Positions 22,994 through 33,250 of a DNA stretch of 64,000 nucleotides are shown piece by piece. The position numbers and the translations under genes were made by a program. Source of the stretch: Raphanus sativus. Lineage: Eukaryota; Streptophyta; Magnoliopsida; Brassicales; Brassicaceae. The notes under the pieces were generated by a model. It did not search any database. It was not told the DNA's origin and saw nothing but the letters and a program-made list of their open reading frames with translations. Location of the stretch: assembly GCF_000801105.2 (NCBI RefSeq), contig NC_079518.1, positions 11,230,106-11,294,105 on the forward strand, read 5' to 3'. Positions within the stretch are counted from its first letter, which is position 1. Each line of letters opens with the position of its first letter.

Positions 22994-23700
22994 TGATATT
23001 TTTATAAGTAGATACTGGTTTGTGTTTGATGAAACCCCAATGGGGAGAAGAGAGAAAGAACTTGCGGTTTGAGAGAGATAGATTAGGAGTTTGTTTAGGT
23101 GTGTGATTATGAGATTAAAGAACAGAGATTAAGAGACTGAGAGATTAAGTAACCAGACTAGAGAATAGAGAATCAAAGACTTGAGATTATGAAGTGGAGA
23201 GGGGAACTCCCCCTTACTCCCTTAAGGTTTACAAGTTGCCATACACACTGCCTTATATAGGCTTTACACTTTGCAAACTCATAAACCTATATCTAATGGA
23301 TAGAAACACTTGATAGAAATTAATGGCTTGGATGCAGTCTTGGGTCTGGTCTTGCTTTAATTCAAATGGAGGCTCTTCATTGGTCTTGATAGTTGGCGCC
23401 TGGTTACTCTGAATAGTTAACCATGTATATGTCTTCATAAGTGACCAGATACACACTGATTCAAACACTTGGTGGAGAGTGGTCTTGGTCATAAAGGTAA
23501 AGCACCTTTTGACCAGACCTGAACAGCCTGTCACCAGCTCTTCTTTGCTACACCAAACTGTCACATACTTCTTCACTCTTGCGCCCAACCTTAATCTTTT
23601 TACTTCACCATTTGATCCAATATTACCCACAGTAATATTTAAAGTTACCACAGTAACTTTCCAAAGTTACCACAGTAACTTTGGAGTTACTGTCTAACTC
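22994..23700 (-). repeat. Minus-strand LTR-like region ending at the tRNA sequence
   Basis: Read on the minus strand it has a TATA box (CTATATAAGG, about 23252-23261), a C/T-rich leader and the LTR-type end AAAATATCA, followed immediately by TGGTATCAGAGCC, the primer-binding site for initiator tRNA-Met. This is what R-U5 and PBS look like. The outer boundary is uncertain. A repeat AAAGTTACCACAGTAACTTT occurs twice near 23639-23684. Confidence 0.6.
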
Positions 23701-23899
23701 AAATCTCTCCAAATGATCTCTAAGTCCCTCCTGGACTCAACCCTATCTTTGCACAGCCCTCATTGTACTTCTAGACTCCTTTACACACTCTTGAAGCCTT
23801 GACTACAATCTCTGAAGCTCTTGCAATAGATTCTTTTGTACCAGACCCAAACTCATCTCAACTTTGTCTTTCCATTTCTTTTCTTCAAGTTAACATGGT

Positions 23900-23940
23900 A
23901 TCAGAGTGGCGCAGCGGAAGCGTGGTGGGCCCATAACCCA
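23900..23940 (+). pseudogene. 5' portion of initiator tRNA-Met, truncated in the anticodon stem
   Basis: The second 165-bp repeat carries TGGT plus tRNA nucleotides 1-41 (ATCAGAG to CCCA), then switches to TGTTGAGACATG. It extends just past the anticodon loop. Confidence 0.8.
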
Positions 23941-24421
23941 TGTTGAGACATGATCTGATCAAGGAGAGTACTTGGTGGTGTGATCTGACCTGATGAAGAT
24001 GGCAAGAAGCCACGAGAGAAGGGAAGACACAGCCGGTTTCAAGAAAGAGATCCAAGAAGTGTTGGTGGTGTGCAATGAGGTGTTGAGCTCATTGCATCAC
24101 GAGAAGAGGCCATGATCCAAGTGGTTCTTTGGATCCCTTACATTGTTGGTAAGGTACAAAGAACCACTGGCCAATCCCCAGGCCTTGATGAACCTACTCT
24201 TTTTCCCTTACAAGGTTTTGTCCCAAAGGGTTTTCCTTGTAAGGTTTTTAATGAGGGGATTCTTCAAGGTTCCAAGCTTGACTTAGGATCACCTAGAGTC
24301 AAGCTTGAGGGGGAGTGTTAACTTGAAATCTTGTGTGAGCTTGCATTGTCTGATGTTGGTTGATGATAGTGATGCTTGGCCTCAGTTCTTAATGAATGTG
24401 TAGCAGATCGTAATGTATTGA

Positions 24422-27400
24422 TCAGTTGATACACGCCGTAAAAGATGTACCAGAACAACGCACGAACAAGGTGTTGTCAGAGGGAGATTGTTCATAGCCA
24501 GCTTTGAAAAGTACATCCGTGAGACAATGATACCACTGTCGCGACGCCTGTTTAAGACCATAGATCGATTTGTGCAAGCGGCAAACAGGGTTTGGTGGTA
24601 AGACAGTACCAGGAGGAGGAGTATAACCCTGTGGTAAGCTCATGTAGATTTCTTCATCAAGATCACTGTGAAGAAAGGCATTTGAGACGTCCATCTGAGT
24701 AAGCTGCAAGTTAAGAACCGCTGCAAGACCCAGAAGAAGCTTCACCGAAGCAAGCTTAGCCACAGGAGAAAACGTATCAGTATAATCAACCCCCTCTTGT
24801 TGAGTATAACCCTTTGCAACTAAGCGAGATTTACGTCTCTCAACGGTACCATCAGCACGATATTTGGTTGTGAAAACCCACTTACACCCCACAACATTTT
24901 TATCTCGAGGAAGAGAAACAACAGTCCAAGTTCCATTGTCTTCCATAGCCTGCAGTTCATCAGTAGTTGCTTTTCGGAATTCAGGTGACATCATGGCCTG
25001 CTTGAAGGTTGTGGGTTCGGGGTCAAGGGAATATGAAAGAAGATAATGATGATAGATGGGTTTGAGATTAGAAAGAGTATCAACAGAAGCAAGAGGATAG
25101 CGAGATGAAGTAGAACGAAGAGAAGAATTATGAACAAAAGAGCAATGATACTCAGAAAGGTAACCTGGAGCACGAGCAGTCCGTTGTGGTCTTGTGCGTA
25201 AAAGCTGACTCTGTCCAGTCATCGATGGTACAGTCCCCCGAGGAATAGTCACAGATGGTAATGCAGAAGAAGATGATGCATGAGATGGCAATGCAGAAGA
25301 TGAAGGAGAAGACTGAACTTGAATAACAGAATCTAAAGCAACAGGAGTAGAAAGAGGTAAAACAGTTTTAGGAAATATTTCATCAGAAGAAACCGAATCA
25401 GTGATATTATGATAAGGGAAAACGTTTTCTTTGAAGACAACATTTCGAGACACAAAAACACGGTTTGTATCAATATGCATGACCTTGTAACCTTTGTAAC
25501 CAGGTGAATAACCAAGGAATACACAAGCATCAGCACGAGGAGAAAACTTATGTCGATCTTTAGGCAAAGTAGAGACGTAACATAAGCAACCAAAAGATTT
25601 GAGAAAAGAATAATCTGGTTGTTTATGCATCAATTTTTCATAAGGTGAAAGCTTAGCAAGAAGCAGGGATGGAGTTCGGTTAATCAAGAACACAGCAGTA
25701 GAAACACAATCAGTCCAATATTCAATAGGAATTTTCGATTGAAAGAACAAAGAACGAGCCACATTGAGAATATGTTGGTGCTTACGCTCAACAACAGAGT
25801 TCTGCTGAGGAGTATAAGCACACGCGAACTGATGAACCATACCAAACTTACGAATCAGAGCAGGGAAAGCGAGCTCAGGAGCATTATCAGTGCGAATCGA
25901 TTTAATAGTGGATTGATATTGAGTATGAACATGTTGAATGAAGGTAGGAAAGACAGTAGAAACATCACTCTTATTCTTTAAAAAATAAAGCCATGTTACA
26001 CGGGTACAATCATCCACCAATGTCAAGAAATATCTATAACCCTCTATTGATTCAACTGAAAAAGGACCCCAAACATCCATATGAACTAAGTCAAAAGGCA
26101 AAGAAGCTAAATGATTGTGAGATACAAAAGGTAAACGCTTTTGCTTAGCTAAAGGACACACAGAGCAATTCTCAACAGTTGATAGCGAGGACTTGTTAAA
26201 CGGTTTGATACCCGGAACATGAAGCATCTTGGCCATGGAGGGATGTCCCAAACGTTGATGCCAAAGATGTCCATCATCCAACACAGAAGCACACAAACTA
26301 GGAGAGGAAGCAGAGACAGGATTATCAAGAACATAAAGATTGCAGAAAACAGAACCTCTACCAATCGTCAACTCCTGAGTAGATTCCTGAATCAAGCAAT
26401 GATCAACATAGAAGTGAGCAGAAGCATTATTATCAACAAGTAAAGAACGAACACTAATGAGATTGAAATGAAAAGAAGGCACATAAAGCACATTATGCAG
26501 AGTGATAGTTGAAGAAATGATAACACTGCCTATATGACTAATGGATTCTTTGTGACCATTCGGGAGTGAGACTGTAACATCAGTAACCGTAGAGAGTCCA
26601 CTAAAACGCGCAAGATCAGAACAAACATGAGTCGTTGCTCCACTGTCAACAATCCAAGAACCACGCGGGAGAGAATTGTATAGAGAGGTAAGGCATTGAT
26701 GGTTAAAGGTGAGTGTATTTTGTTCAAAACGAAGATTAGAAGAGAGATTGAGGATTATACCAGAAGATGATTGAGCAGCCATGTGACCTTGTTCCGAAAT
26801 TGAAGCATGCTGAAGAACTGAAGGTGCAGTAGGACGAACAGAAGCCTGAAGCTGTTGAAGAATGTACTGGACCTGATCCTGACTCAAACGTTGCACATCC
26901 AAAGATGGAGAAGGAGGAGGACCCAACAGAGATGAGTTGGTGACATTAGCAACAGTGTTAGTCGGAGGATACGGAGAGGTCTGATGTTGTGGAGGACGAG
27001 GGTAACCACTCTGGTTCTGTTGCCCTCGTGGAACCAAAGAAGAAGATGGTCCACGCGGTGGTTGTCCATGGAAGCGATGACCAGGAGGATAGCCATGAAT
27101 CTTAAAACACTTTTGTAGAATATGGCCATATTGACCACAATATGTGCACAAAGGTCGTTGCTTAGGTCGATAACCAGCTTGAGCTGCAAGAACAGGAGCT
27201 TCTGAAGAAGAGAGAGGTTCAGATACAGAGCCCGTAGTTTGAAATATTGCAGTCTCAGTAGAAATAGCCGGCTTGATACTCTTTTGTCGTTCATCCTGAG
27301 TAATCATATTGAATACATCTTCAAGAGAAGGTATTGGCTTGATCATTAAGATCTGTCGTCGACTAGCATCATAAGATTCATTAAGGCCCATCAAGAACTT

Positions 27401-27970
27401 CATAACACGGCTTCGTTCCTGCAATTTCTCCCACAGTGCAGCTGCATTACATTCACACTTGCCACACGTGCAGACAGGAAGGTCAATGAAGTTCTTATAT
27501 TCCTCCCAAAGAGTAACTAGCTCAGTATAGTAAGCAGTGACATCCATAGAACCTTGCTGAAGCGTCCCTAAACGTTGCTCAATTTCGTAAACACGAGGAG
27601 CATCATCTTGTTTGAATCGTGCCATTAGATTCTTCCAAATAGATTCAGCAGAAGACATATAAAGAAGACTCTGAGCAATCTTCTTTGACACAGAATTCAT
27701 TATCCAAGTTGTGACCATATCGTTACATCTAGACCAAGATCCAGCATCACGATGATCAGAAGAAGGTTTAGGGATCGTACCATCAACAAAACCAAGTTTG
27801 TTGCGAACGTTCAAGGCCATACGAATCGAGCGTTTCCACGAATGAAACTCAGCTCCAGACGATAAGCGATCAGAGACAAGCACCAATCCAGCATGATCGG
27901 AGCTATGAAGATAATAGGGATTCTCATAGTGATCAGTGAAACGAGAGTCAACAGGCGACGAAGAACCCAT
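24422..27970 (-). CDS. Copia gag-pol polyprotein, N-terminal part (1,182 codons)
   Basis: One long open frame. It has a Gag domain (about residues 30-235), a CCHC zinc knuckle CTYCGQYGHILQKC (near 275), aspartic protease motif IVDSGATTHVC (near 440), an integrase zinc-binding region (LWHQRLGHPS...CSVCPLAKQ, 568-612), the integrase catalytic core with Asp in HMDVWG (~631), Asp in RTDNAPE (~695) and Glu in VVERKHQ (~727), and a reverse transcriptase start (GCKWVFTTKYRADG, DVSNAFLHSDLDEEIYM, SIYGLKQASRQWY). It ends by running into the composite insertion just before the VDD active-site motif, so the enzyme is split. The order integrase before reverse transcriptase identifies the Copia superfamily. 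Confidence 0.95.
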   Translation of the reverse strand: MGSSSPVDSRFTDHYENPYYLHSSDHAGLVLVSDRLSSGAEFHSWKRSIRMALNVRNKLGFVDGTIPKPSSDHRDAGSWSRCNDMVTTWIMNSVSKKIAQSLLYMSSAESIWKNLMARFKQDDAPRVYEIEQRLGTLQQGSMDVTAYYTELVTLWEEYKNFIDLPVCTCGKCECNAAALWEKLQERSRVMKFLMGLNESYDASRRQILMIKPIPSLEDVFNMITQDERQKSIKPAISTETAIFQTTGSVSEPLSSSEAPVLAAQAGYRPKQRPLCTYCGQYGHILQKCFKIHGYPPGHRFHGQPPRGPSSSLVPRGQQNQSGYPRPPQHQTSPYPPTNTVANVTNSSLLGPPPSPSLDVQRLSQDQVQYILQQLQASVRPTAPSVLQHASISEQGHMAAQSSSGIILNLSSNLRFEQNTLTFNHQCLTSLYNSLPRGSWIVDSGATTHVCSDLARFSGLSTVTDVTVSLPNGHKESISHIGSVIISSTITLHNVLYVPSFHFNLISVRSLLVDNNASAHFYVDHCLIQESTQELTIGRGSVFCNLYVLDNPVSASSPSLCASVLDDGHLWHQRLGHPSMAKMLHVPGIKPFNKSSLSTVENCSVCPLAKQKRLPFVSHNHLASLPFDLVHMDVWGPFSVESIEGYRYFLTLVDDCTRVTWLYFLKNKSDVSTVFPTFIQHVHTQYQSTIKSIRTDNAPELAFPALIRKFGMVHQFACAYTPQQNSVVERKHQHILNVARSLFFQSKIPIEYWTDCVSTAVFLINRTPSLLLAKLSPYEKLMHKQPDYSFLKSFGCLCYVSTLPKDRHKFSPRADACVFLGYSPGYKGYKVMHIDTNRVFVSRNVVFKENVFPYHNITDSVSSDEIFPKTVLPLSTPVALDSVIQVQSSPSSSALPSHASSSSALPSVTIPRGTVPSMTGQSQLLRTRPQRTARAPGYLSEYHCSFVHNSSLRSTSSRYPLASVDTLSNLKPIYHHYLLSYSLDPEPTTFKQAMMSPEFRKATTDELQAMEDNGTWTVVSLPRDKNVVGCKWVFTTKYRADGTVERRKSRLVAKGYTQQEGVDYTDTFSPVAKLASVKLLLGLAAVLNLQLTQMDVSNAFLHSDLDEEIYMSLPQGYTPPPGTVLPPNPVCRLHKSIYGLKQASRQWYHCLTDVLFKAGYEQSPSDNTLFVRCSGTSFTACIN

Positions 27971-28168
27971 GGTGACGAAGGATCGAAGAAGAAACAGAAC
28001 GCGAGCTCAGATGGAGAAAAGCAAAATCAGAAATCGGGAGATGATGGAGATGAATCGGAGCTCCAGGAAGACGATGAAATGCACAAAGAGAGTGACGAAT
28101 CGCAACTCTGATAAGCTAACCGCCATGAAAGAGAACTCAAGAACTCGCGAACGAAGAAGCCATAGATG

Positions 28169-28180
28169 GCTCTGATACCA
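28169..28180 (-). other. Primer-binding site of the Copia element (initiator tRNA-Met)
   Basis: TGGTATCAGAGC on the minus strand, directly after the LTR end at 28181. It is the complement of the 3' end of plant initiator tRNA-Met. Confidence 0.88.
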
Positions 28181-28333
28181 TATTGAATGTTTTCAATTAA
28201 AGCTTTCTTAGAGTAAAAGTTGTTACATGGTTTGCTATATATATTACATTGGTTAAGTAAAAGGAAGCTAAACCAATGATATAATACATAACCGATGTAA
28301 CCGGTTCAATATATATCCGGTTATCATCTAATA
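28181..28333 (-). repeat. Copia 5' LTR (153 bp)
   Basis: Identical to 20930-21082; followed by target duplication CAAAG at 28334-28338. Confidence 0.9.
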
Positions 28334-28992
28334 CAAAGACAGCTTCAAGCTCTTCTATCTGCCAAAGACTTAGCAACCTTCAAGATTTACATGATTCTCT
28401 TGACAAGATGCTTCGTTTGTCCATCACTCAACAAACTTTATCTCAAGAACAAATTGAGATGATTCTTGATGGATCTATCAAGATCTTGGATTTATGCAAC
28501 GTTTCCAAAGACGGTTTATCACAAATGAAAGAGAGTCTCAAGGAGATCGAATCGATTTTAAGAAGAAAGCGTGGAGATCTATCAGCTGAGATCAAGAAAT
28601 ACTTAGCTTCTAGAAAGTCTCTCAAGAAATCATTCCAGAAAGTACTCAAGAATTTGAAAACCGGCCACAACAAAAACAAAGAGTCTTTGGCTGTATTTGG
28701 AGAAGCAGAAGCTGTAACAGTTTCTTTGTTTGAATGTATGTTTACCTTCATGTCTGGAACAAAATCTTGTGGCAAATGGTCACTGGTCTCAAAGATAATG
28801 AGCCAGAACAAAGCTGCATGTGAAGATGCAGAAAATGAATTCACAAGAGTGGACTTGGAGTGCCAATCAGAGAAGTCCTTGAAGATTGAAGATGTGCAGA
28901 ACTTAAATTCGTGCATTGAAGATCTTGAAGATGGGATAGAGTTACTCTCTAAATCTTTGATCAAATATAGAGTCTCGATTCTTAACATCTAA

Positions 28993-31517
28993 TAGGTTAT
29001 AGTGCCCAAAATATTTTTGTACAAATAGGATATGCTTGTTAACAAACTCGAAACTAATACAAGAATCTTTCATATGATTAAATTATATATTTTCTTCTTT
29101 AATTTCTAAACATAAGAACACAATATCTTTAAGAAACATGAAACTTCAATACCATATCATATCCCATCTCTGTACTTCAACACTTTCTTCAATACTTACA
29201 AAATTCTGAAACTATGTTGCTTATGAATTAAATCTTATTCTAATCTCATTTCTTTTGCTTCTTCACATGCCTTTAATCAACGAATGTGGATCTTGCCTAT
29301 ACTTCATCATGCATTCATACCTTAATTCTTAGTTTGTTGATTTTATACTTTCTTTGTTTATTTATATTTACTCTGTAATGCTCCGTCTTACTCTGTTCTG
29401 CTCTGTTTAGCATTCTTACTCCTGTTTAGTATTGTTAGTGTTTTATTTTAACCTTAATACAAACATTTTCTGATGGATTTTTTCTGTGATTTAGAGCCGA
29501 CTGATTCAAACGCATTGGTTACGGTTGCGTCTGCGGGAGTTTGTGAGTGCGGATGGTTATGATTTCAAACGTTTTGTCTGAGTGGCACAACGTTTAAAAA
29601 TTATTACGTTTGTGAAATATTTATGCTGACTGATTATAAAATACTAGTATTATCTCCCATGCATACACACGGGCATTTTTTGTGATTTTCAGTGGAAATA
29701 AATTTTACTTTGAGATTATATAAGCTACAAAGAAAATAAATGTTATTTTGAAGGTTATATTTATTGGTAAAATTTAAAAGAAAACTAAAAGCTTGTTGTT
29801 TATTTCTCCAAAGTTGTATATTATTACTTTTCTAAACCCAAATAAAATCATTACAATTGAAAAACAAAATTTATAAGTAATCAATCTTTCTTTTGTTTGT
29901 CAAAGAAAAGGAAAGTATTATCAACCTTAAAAATCCCTTATATAACAGTTTTATATACTTATTAGTACCTCTATTGTTGTTGACAATCCTATGATGATTT
30001 TTCGATTCTACTGCTCCATTTAGAAGTCCTTTCAAAAGTGATGAAGTAGACGGAAACTATATATAAAAGAAAGAGAAATGAAACAAAGAAAATAAGCAAA
30101 TTAGTTGTCTGGAATTATATAGAAGATAGAACAGTTATATAGATGACATGGTTTTCCTTTGAACGTGATGTAGTGATTTGAGAGAATCTAGATATTTTTT
30201 TTATTTTTTGCAGTTTAAATCGTAAGATTTTCTTTTGTTGGTCAATTTTTTTATTTTTACTTTTGTTTTTCAAATTTGTCTTACTGATCGATTTTCTCCA
30301 TTACTCTTATTTGATTTTTTTTAATTATCTATGTGTCACTGTACAATTGATCGAGTGACTTATGCTTTTATTATATAAAGGATAGTTGTCTGGAATTATA
30401 TAGAAGATAGAACAGTTATATTGATGACATGGTTTTCCTTTGAACGTGATGTAGTGATCTGAGAGAATCTAGATATTTTTTTTTATTTTTTGCAGTTTAA
30501 ATCGTAAGATTTTCTTTTGTTGGTCAATTTTTTTTATTTTTACTTTTGTTTTCCAAATTTGTCTAACTGATCGATTTTCTCCATTCTCTTATTTGATTTT
30601 TTTTAATTATCTATGTGTCACTGTACAATTGGTTGAGTGACTTATGCTTTATTATATAAAGGATAGATTGCAGCAGTTTAACGATAAAGTACTAATATTA
30701 ACAACATATTATTACATTATAAAATATGAAAAACATACTATTGTAATAAAATAATTACTAATATAATATGATTAATAAAATATTATGTTTACTTATTTAA
30801 TTTTTAAAATTAGTTGAAAATTATAATTTTAGTAACATTTGTTTCGAAAATTTATATTGCCTTCATCAACTTTATGGTCAACTATTACAAACTTGATTAT
30901 TGTTAGGATGTTTATGCAATTTCTCCTTTCAAAAAAAAAAATTAACTTGCACGAGGGACTCTGCACCTTATTGGCTTTGTTTAAACTAAATCCAGTGAGG
31001 CTTGTCTCCTTGGAGATGATGATAATAGCACCGTTCAAGCAAATATTCACTCTCAAAACCTCATGTGCAACCAATAGATATTAGTATATTACAGTTCATG
31101 ACACAACAACAAGCGCTAATACTTGAAAGAGATGATATTCTGCAGTGTAGGAGACAGACAATATGTGAGCAAACCTTCAAAAGATTAAGATTATATAAGC
31201 TGGTGCACATGAATGTATCCGTGAGTGATGCTGATATCATATGCCTCAACAATATTTTATAAAATCATTTCATGTGAGCAATCTGAATCATGTATTTCTC
31301 TTATGCACATTGGATGATGCGTTAGGGTGAATGGTTGGAGGGAGACATTTCGCAAACATCGTTATCTTTGATTTAAAATTTAAACTACCTAAAGATTCCA
31401 CATGTCTCTCTTCCTTAACGTTGTATATATGTATTGACCAGAGAGCCAATATAAACAGTTCAACCATCTAACTAGCTTCTTCATCTCAAGACATAGAAAC
31501 AAAGCTCAAACAAGAAA
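28993..31517. other. Intergenic DNA between DUF241 genes B1 and B2
   Basis: Copy of 2463-5015, including the Helitron at 29644-30663. It differs by a 29-bp deletion after 31249 (present in A at 4720-4748). The B2 promoter TATA box is at about 31422-31430. Confidence 0.75.
29644..30663 (-). mobile_element. Helitron H2, block-B copy
   Basis: Same 1,020-bp element as 3113-4132, with the same duplicated 5' end and the same target site. It therefore inserted before the block duplication. Confidence 0.72.
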
Positions 31518-32282
31518 ATGTCTATTTCTTTCCATGCTCGTTCTAACAGTGTTCCTTCAATGCAACACCCACAAGCTGCTTATGTTGATGAGCAGTTGGC
31601 CAGATTGAGATCTTCTGAGGCGGCTTCCAGCTCTTCTATTTACCAAAGACTAAGCAACCTTCAAGACTTACATGATTCTCTTGACAAGATGATTCGCCTA
31701 TCAATCACCAATAAGGCTTTATCTCAATATCAGATTGAGAAGCTTCTTGATGGATCCCTTAGGATCTTGGATTTGTGCAATGTGGCCAAGGACGCTTTAT
31801 CACAGATGAAAGAAGGTCTCAAGGAGATCCAGTCTATTCTAAGAAGAAAACGTGGAGATTTATTCGCGGAGGTCAGGAAATACTTAGCCACAAGAAAGGT
31901 CTTAAAGAAGTCATTTCAAAAAGTACTCAAGAATCTGAAAGTGAGCCAAAACAAAGAGAACTGCAATAAATTCTTGGTTGTGTTTGGAGAAGCAGAAGCT
32001 ATAACAATTGCTTTGTTTGAATCTATGTTTAGCTTCATGTCCGGATCTAAGGCTTGTAGAAAATGGTCTTTGGTCTCAAAGCTGATGAGCCAGAACAAAG
32101 CTACATGTGAAGATGAAGCAAATGAATTCACAAGATTGGACTCTGTGTTTGAATCAGAGAAGTTACTGAAGATAGAAGATGTGCAGATGCTAGAGTGGTG
32201 CATTCAAGATCTTGAAGATGGAATTGAGTCACTCTCAAAGTCATTGATCAAATACAGAGTCTCACTTCTTAACATCTTTTAG
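31518..32282 (+). CDS. DUF241 family protein, array gene B2
   Basis: Single-exon gene for 254 residues, the partner of A2 (5016-5780). The one difference I see in the protein is LDLCNVAKDA here against LDLCNMAKDA in A2. All DUF241 blocks and the frame are intact, and the core promoter is conserved. DUF241 proteins have no established biochemical role. With A2 it forms a pair of nearly interchangeable genes. Confidence 0.9.
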   Translation: MSISFHARSNSVPSMQHPQAAYVDEQLARLRSSEAASSSSIYQRLSNLQDLHDSLDKMIRLSITNKALSQYQIEKLLDGSLRILDLCNVAKDALSQMKEGLKEIQSILRRKRGDLFAEVRKYLATRKVLKKSFQKVLKNLKVSQNKENCNKFLVVFGEAEAITIALFESMFSFMSGSKACRKWSLVSKLMSQNKATCEDEANEFTRLDSVFESEKLLKIEDVQMLEWCIQDLEDGIESLSKSLIKYRVSLLNIF

Positions 32283-33250
32283 GTCATTCTGCTTATAATA
32301 TTTTGTACAGAAAAAATGTTAATATACCTCTAAATGAGAACATAAACTTTTTGGCTATATACCTTTGCTTCTCTTGTTTATCTTTATTCATACTTTTTGC
32401 TCAAATCTTTACTCATCAAATAATCTTCATGAAACAAGTGGCACTTCACAAAATCAACAACGAAGTACACAAATATTTGGAAAGGATTTCTTGTTAAGAG
32501 TAAAATCCACTGGTCATTAAGCGTGATCAGAGACCACAGGACTTGTTAACCGTTACTTTCACCACAAGAAACTGGAATCTTGTTGATTGTATTCTGTAGT
32601 TCTAAAGTGTTAAGTAGAAACTCATCTTCTACATTTAAAGTTACAGGAACTCTTTTATTATAAGCTGATACACGGACATACCTTGAGGAAGGCCTATGCG
32701 TTGTCCCCTTCTCCAAGCAACGCTGCATATGCCATCTTCTTTTTTTTTAAAAATAGCGCTGGATATTCCATCTTGATATGATTCATATTTTATCATATTA
32801 GTATATATTTTATATGTCCATATATCAATCAAAAATAATAATGAATGTGCAGGAGGTGATGGTAGGCAGCAGCACAGTTCATGCATATAGTCGCTCTCAA
32901 ACACTCTGTACTTCCAGCTCATGTCATTGCCACTCGAGCTTTATACAAACATATAGAAACAAAAGTTTGCAGTGTAGGAGGCAGACAATATCTGATTCAA
33001 TCCCCAAAATATTAAGTTTAAATTGTGCATATTAATGTATCCACGAGTGCTACGTTAATATCATATGCATCAATGAGCGGGAGTGAGACATTGCAGAAAC
33101 ATCGTTGAACCAACTTTAATTAAGATTCCAAATGTCTCCCTTCTCTAAAGGTGTATATATATGTAATCAGCAGAGAGAAAATGAAGACATAACAAACATC
33201 TTTTAGCTCTCTAAGCCTTCTCTGAATCTAAGCAAAGCTAAACCATAAAA
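32283..33250. other. Intergenic DNA between DUF241 genes B2 and B3
   Basis: Copy of 5781-6748 with a handful of substitutions. It holds the B3 promoter (CAAATGTCTCCCTTC and a TATA box at about 33153-33162). No gene. Confidence 0.75.

Larger units (their letters stand above)
22077..24421 (+). mobile_element. Composite non-coding retroelement inserted in the Copia reverse transcriptase
   Basis: It contains, in order: the 3' part of a plus-strand LTR ending TTCAAGTTAACA (22903-22914), a full initiator tRNA-Met sequence (22919-22993), a minus-strand LTR-like region starting at 22994, a repeat of the plus-strand LTR end plus a tRNA 5' portion (23776-23940), a short internal domain (23941-24306), a polypurine tract GAGGGGGAG (24307-24315) and the beginning of the plus-strand LTR, TGTTAACTTGAA (24316 on), cut at 24421. 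TGTTAACTTGAA and TTCAAGTTAACA are a perfect 12-bp inverted pair, so both belong to the same LTR type. There is no coding sequence; it resembles a TRIM/LARD-class element rearranged with a second one. I see no clear target duplication. Confidence 0.72.
20930..28333 (-). mobile_element. Copia LTR retrotransposon, young, minus strand, with nested insertion
   Basis: 7.4 kb with 153-bp LTRs (20930-21082 and 28181-28333) that I read as identical. On its own strand the LTR begins TATTAGATG and ends CATTCAATA, so the termini are TATT...AATA rather than TG...CA. A primer-binding site, TGGTATCAGAGC, complementary to initiator tRNA-Met abuts the 5' LTR (28169-28180). A polypurine tract (TTGAGGGGGGCG, 21083-21094) precedes the 3' LTR. 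The 5-bp target duplication is CAAAG. Identical LTRs mean a recent insertion. The reverse transcriptase is interrupted by the composite insert at about 22077-24421. Confidence 0.93.
20828..28992 (+). pseudogene. DUF241 gene B1, split by a Copia retrotransposon
   Basis: The start ATG and first 34 codons lie at 20828-20929; the rest resumes at 28339 and runs to the stop ending at 28992. Leaving out the element and one copy of the 5-bp target duplication gives 756 bp, exactly the length of A1, with an open frame, so the transposon is the only lesion. The break falls after the LRSS motif near residue 34. The interrupted gene is DUF241 like its neighbours. A truncated protein from an internal Met at 28408 (194 codons) is conceivable but would need a promoter from the LTR, which points the other way. 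Confidence 0.92.
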
